Assembly (NCBI GenBank): GCA_964524125.1
Contig: CAZGBY010000001.1
Span: 1-64,000 of the forward strand
Direction: 5' to 3'
DNA: 64,000 nt
DNA from: CAG-307 sp964524125
GTDB lineage: Bacteria > Bacillota_I > Bacilli_A > Acholeplasmatales > Anaeroplasmataceae
A program made the position numbers and the translations under genes. This document shows, piece by piece, positions 60,587-64,000 of this stretch (within the stretch, counting starts at the first letter, position 1; every line of letters begins with the position of its first letter). The notes beneath the pieces are model-generated. The model searched no databases. It was not told the DNA's origin and saw only the letters and a list, made by a program, of their open reading frames with translations.

Positions 60587-62107
60587 CTATTTTTTATAAT
60601 CTGGGTAATATTGTTGTTGAGCCCAAGTTGGAAGATATTGAATATAATCTCTAAATGTAAATACTTTAGCTTCATGAAGTTTATAATTTTCTTCACCAGT
60701 CACTTTATTCTTCCAATCACCTGCAGCTTCATCCCAAATTGGTTCAGTTACGTAACCTTTTCCATCTGGCGCATAATCATAATAACCTTTAATTGGTGTT
60801 GAACCTTGGAACGTACAATCATTTTCACCATATGAAGTAAATTTCATAGTTCCATTAACTGCATTCCAATAAACATTTAAATTCTTTGAAATGTTAGGTA
60901 TCTTATAAATTCTTTCAATTGCTTGTGCAGCAGGGTGTCCTGATGCAGCATTCAAATTGTAAGTTTTATTTTTGTCTGGGCCTTTAAATTCTTCACCGTA
61001 TGTACCAGCACGTGCAGCTGATATACCTACATACTTAGGATTTAAAGCATTCATAAATGCTTGAGTATTTGAGCCATGAGAACCATGATGTGAAGCTTTA
61101 TATAAAGTTACATTTTCTAATTCTTCATATTTCAATATTAATTCTTCAGTAGATTCAGTAATATCTCCTCCACTAAAGAATGAGAAATCCTTATAATGGA
61201 ATATAGCCGTAACAGAATATGGATTTGAAGCAGTTGTAGATTCATCAGGTTTGATATATGTATGAGTATTTACTATTTCTACATAAAATTCAGATGTTAA
61301 ATAATAAATTTGAGATGCCCCATTTCTATGATTAGCACATTCATATGCTGAATAATATGTATCAGCTTTTTCTCGAGTTGCTTTAACATCATTACTTGCT
61401 TGTTTACCACCATAGTCAATCATTAAAGATATATCACCAATGTCTTTTAATTCATTAGATACGCCTTCGATATGATCACCATCGGCATGTGAAATCATAT
61501 ATAAATCAATTCTACCATCAGTACATTTTTCTTTTAAAAACTCTGCTGTATGAGAACCATCTTCTGGATAACCTGCATCAATTAGAACTTCAACATTCCC
61601 TTTTTTAATAAAGATAGTATCACCATAAATTCTTTGCATTTCCATAAAATAAACTTCAATTGGTTCATTTTCCCCTTCGTTTCCTATAAAAATAGGATCA
61701 TAAGGAGTTTTTCCGCTACCTACAGCAGATTGATAAATTTTATTATTCTTACAAGTAATAAATATCGAATCTTCAATATAAGTTTTTCCAGATACAGCAA
61801 CTGAAACAATTGCTGTCCCCTTTCCAACTACAGTAACTTTGCCGGAATCATCAATTGTTAAAATACTTTCATCAGATGATGACCATTCAACATTTGGTTT
61901 ATTACCATCGTTACAATTATATGATAATTGAATTTGGTCTCCAACCTTAGCTTCTAATTCATCAACAGTTGATGAATCCTTTAAAATATCAATTGATGTA
62001 ATTTTTGATTCTTCTACAGTAGATTCGATAGGAAGTTGAACTTCACCACAACTCGTCATTAATCCGAGTAGAGCCAATCCACATAAGCCAAATATTCTTT
62101 TTTTCAT
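60587..62107 (-). CDS. lipoprotein with Big_2 and ComEC-like metallo-beta-lactamase domains
   Basis: About 506 residues; start ATG 62107 after AGGTG (a GTG at 62116 lies inside that Shine-Dalgarno sequence). Lipobox LMTSC, a Big_2 Ig-like domain (about 38-122; VEWSSSDESILTID), then a metallo-beta-lactamase fold: LIDAGYP, the metal motif SHADGDHIEG, FSGGDIT and ASHHGSHGS, the pattern of the ComEC/Rec2 C-terminal hydrolase domain. Known of that domain: metal-dependent phosphodiesterase/nuclease. Here it has no ComEC channel and should sit outside the cell. It follows another lipoprotein gene by 13 nt. Possible role: extracellular nucleic-acid degradation for salvage. Confidence 0.85.
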   Translation of the reverse strand: MKKRIFGLCGLALLGLMTSCGEVQLPIESTVEESKITSIDILKDSSTVDELEAKVGDQIQLSYNCNDGNKPNVEWSSSDESILTIDDSGKVTVVGKGTAIVSVAVSGKTYIEDSIFITCKNNKIYQSAVGSGKTPYDPIFIGNEGENEPIEVYFMEMQRIYGDTIFIKKGNVEVLIDAGYPEDGSHTAEFLKEKCTDGRIDLYMISHADGDHIEGVSNELKDIGDISLMIDYGGKQASNDVKATREKADTYYSAYECANHRNGASQIYYLTSEFYVEIVNTHTYIKPDESTTASNPYSVTAIFHYKDFSFFSGGDITESTEELILKYEELENVTLYKASHHGSHGSNTQAFMNALNPKYVGISAARAGTYGEEFKGPDKNKTYNLNAASGHPAAQAIERIYKIPNISKNLNVYWNAVNGTMKFTSYGENDCTFQGSTPIKGYYDYAPDGKGYVTEPIWDEAAGDWKNKVTGEENYKLHEAKVFTFRDYIQYLPTWAQQQYYPDYKK

Positions 62108-62120
62108 ATAAATCACCTAA

Positions 62121-63911
62121 TTACTTTAAGAGTTTAATTGAATCCACATTAATTGTTACAGCTCCTGATTGTGATTGTTCAAGTACTATAGCAACTTTCT
62201 TAGCACCTTCAGGTAAAGCAAAATGGTATTCTAATAAATCATCTGTGACAGCCACTGATATAGATACTTTAGTCCATTCTGATGAACCTTCTAATTGATA
62301 TTCTACATGAAGAGTAGCTCCTACTGAACCACTATTATATGCTACAGCTTTAAAATCGATCGCATTAATTTCTAGGTACTCTTCAATTTGAATTCTAGGA
62401 TCGACATCATCGCCACCTGTATGTTTTACACGTCCAGCAAAATCACCTTCTTTTGTTATACCATCAGATGCGATTAATGTTTGAGCTAATAACCAAGTGT
62501 GGCCACCTAGAGTTACATTTCCATCTGCATAACTGCTCTTAGTTCCTGATACTCCATATTGATTAGGCGTTTCACAACCTTCAAAATCAAGTTTAGCAAT
62601 TTCTTCATATTGTTTTGTGTCTTGTTCAAAAATATAAACAGAATATGTTCTTGTAGTTGTTTCACCATTTAATGTAAATGTTGCAGTTAAAGTAACAGTT
62701 TCTTCACCAGAATGTGTAACTACTCCAGTTGCTACATCAATACTTGCTGAACTTGATGCCCATGAAATACTTACAGTTTCATAATAATCAGATTTTGTAG
62801 GTAGAGTAATCGAATTAACACTAGCTAAAATTGATGGAACTACAGAAACTCTGTTTGCTGCAAGTTCAACCTTATCAGCATCAGTCATTGCTTGAATTGT
62901 CAAATCATCTGATGATAGTAGATAAATTGAGCTACTTGATCTACCTGTTATAATATATCCCTTAAAATCAAAACTCCTAGCTTCTTTTAACTTTTGATTT
63001 ATACTTGCAAAATCATCATCATCATTCTTCTTAACTTCAAATGTAAACGAAACATCATTTATTTTTGCTTTAAATGAATAAGCTTTAGATTCATTAATAG
63101 TAATTGATTCAATAACTGCATTTCCTGATACATAAGAAGCTTGATACTTATAAATATTATCTTCATCAGATAAATCTACATTTGCTAAATTATTAGCTGT
63201 AACTGTAATATCTTCAGTTAATTCTTTACATACTTCAACATTCTTAAGTTCTAAACAATTTGCACCATAATTAGTCTTAAATCCACAAACTTCATACACT
63301 TTACCAACTTCAATTTCACCTAATGCTAAACTTTGTTGATAAATATAATAAGCATCATTACCATTTTGAATACAATAAATATATGAACTCTTAGATGATG
63401 ATATATAAGTAATTTTACCCTTAATCTTTAAAGGTGTATCATCAACAGCTGAGATATATTGATCATGTGTAGCATAATTAATAGAGTCCCAATCTTGAGT
63501 AATTGTAACACCTTCACCATTAGAGCCTCCATTATTAGAAGAACCACCACCGTTATCTGTAGTATCACCAGCTTTAATAATTAACGCAACAGATTTTGTA
63601 ATTGATGTATTTATAGTAGATGTAGCTGTAATTTTAACATTACCTTCTGCTACAGCTGTAACTAAACCAGCATCACTTACAGTTACTACTTTATCATCAC
63701 TAGATGACCAAGTAACACTTGAATCAGCAGTAAGTTGTAATGTTTCACCTACTTTTATTGACTTTACATCTCCTGGAACAGTTATTACAATTGATTCAAC
63801 TTGACTTGTTGGATCTTTAACTTCCACATTTACTTCACAGCTTGCAAGTGCAAATGTTCCTAAAATTGCACTAGCAGCTAAAACTTTTAAAAAACTTCTT
63901 CTTTTCTTCAT
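62121..63911 (-). CDS. lipoprotein with Big_2, OB-fold-like and discoidin-like regions
   Basis: 596 residues. Lipobox LASC (Cys25), a Big_2 domain (about 35-115; VTWSSSDDKVVTVSD), a Gly/Asn/Ser linker, an OB-fold-like region (about 140-340; LKIKGKITYISSSKSS, YEVCGFKTNYGANCLELKN) like those in secreted nucleases and nucleic-acid-binding proteins, an atrophied Ig domain (about 350-430) and a C-terminal jelly-roll-like domain (about 440-596). No catalytic motif seen. Inference: a binding partner of the ComEC-like lipoprotein. First gene of the operon. Confidence 0.78.
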   Translation of the reverse strand: MKKRRSFLKVLAASAILGTFALASCEVNVEVKDPTSQVESIVITVPGDVKSIKVGETLQLTADSSVTWSSSDDKVVTVSDAGLVTAVAEGNVKITATSTINTSITKSVALIIKAGDTTDNGGGSSNNGGSNGEGVTITQDWDSINYATHDQYISAVDDTPLKIKGKITYISSSKSSYIYCIQNGNDAYYIYQQSLALGEIEVGKVYEVCGFKTNYGANCLELKNVEVCKELTEDITVTANNLANVDLSDEDNIYKYQASYVSGNAVIESITINESKAYSFKAKINDVSFTFEVKKNDDDDFASINQKLKEARSFDFKGYIITGRSSSSIYLLSSDDLTIQAMTDADKVELAANRVSVVPSILASVNSITLPTKSDYYETVSISWASSSASIDVATGVVTHSGEETVTLTATFTLNGETTTRTYSVYIFEQDTKQYEEIAKLDFEGCETPNQYGVSGTKSSYADGNVTLGGHTWLLAQTLIASDGITKEGDFAGRVKHTGGDDVDPRIQIEEYLEINAIDFKAVAYNSGSVGATLHVEYQLEGSSEWTKVSISVAVTDDLLEYHFALPEGAKKVAIVLEQSQSGAVTINVDSIKLLK

Positions 63912-63960
63912 AATTTCTTTACCATCCTTTTCGAAATGCCCTATTTTTAGACACCATAAT

Positions 63961-63988
63961 AGAATATCACAAAAAACTTGAATGTCAA
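63961..63988 (-). promoter_or_regulatory. promoter of the ComEC-like lipoprotein operon
   Basis: Minus strand consensus TTGACA (63983-63988), 16-nt spacer ending in TGA, and TATTCT (63961-63966). The leader contains TTTCGAAA (63942-63949 region) before the start codon. Confidence 0.78.
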
Positions 63989-64000
63989 TATAAAAACTTG

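Noticed and set aside
1..64000. Mycoplasma-type code (TGA as Trp)
   Set aside because: Dozens of Trp residues in long open frames are all TGG and I saw no gene interrupted by TGA at a Trp position.
1..64000. tRNA, rRNA or riboswitch genes
   Set aside because: No cloverleaf, GC-rich structured block or known riboswitch core was recognised in the intergenic regions by eye; a covariance-model scan was not possible.

Overview
The window is a very AT-rich chromosomal segment with one assembly gap (100 N, 39848-39947). It looks like a low-GC Firmicute of the Bacilli / Erysipelotrichia / Mollicutes-like gut lineages. The evidence is the extreme A/T bias, the tilS-hpt-ftsH block as in Bacillus, relatives of Bacillus YhaO/YhaN, RqcP, YabP and YabQ, an S8 protease with BspA-type repeats, and many MKK...C lipoproteins with Ig-like domains. 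Trp is always TGG in the long frames, so the code reads as standard. TAA is the main stop, TAG is frequent, and TGA closes a single gene. No rRNA, tRNA, CRISPR array or insertion sequence was recognised.

Layout. 67-5145 (minus): a Wzz-type protein with a degenerate tyrosine-kinase domain, and a yhaO-yhaN pair whose yhaN has an in-frame TAA 57 codons before its natural end. 5360-22811 (minus): a long operon of surface lipoproteins, a complete oligopeptide ABC transporter (oppA-B-C-D-F), a small membrane protein and a 2491-residue surface subtilisin, apparently a unit for cutting proteins outside the cell and importing peptides. 22974-28835 (minus): a redox unit of a thioredoxin-like lipoprotein, a membrane protein and a polyferredoxin fused to a thioredoxin-like domain. 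28971-38871 (minus): a MoxR-DUF58-VWA-VWA cluster ending in a lipoprotein that shares domains with the redox unit. 38995-43460 (minus): a large repeat lipoprotein containing the assembly gap. 43555-46431 (minus): a hybrid histidine kinase.

46572-58090 is mostly plus strand and housekeeping: tilS, hpt, ftsH, rqcP; fba with a cre-like site at its promoter; yabP-yabQ (spore-coat/cortex families); lysS and a hypothetical gene. Three AAA_14/DUF4143 ATPases (50859, 53811, 58260) are scattered here. The last two are paralogues, and each has a tandem array of about 33-bp repeats overlapping its promoter. The 989-bp stretch 59598-60586 holds one of these arrays, a decayed AAA-ATPase-like gene (59932-60396) and a terminator; 59753-59931 and 60397-60523 show nothing recognisable. 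60587-63988 (minus) is a two-gene lipoprotein operon: a ComEC-like metallo-beta-lactamase and an Ig/OB-fold-like protein.

Most units have recognisable sigma-A promoters (TTGaca-N16/17-TAtaaT type) and A/T-rich intrinsic terminators. In several genes the first possible start codon lies inside the Shine-Dalgarno sequence, so starts were moved to the next codon.
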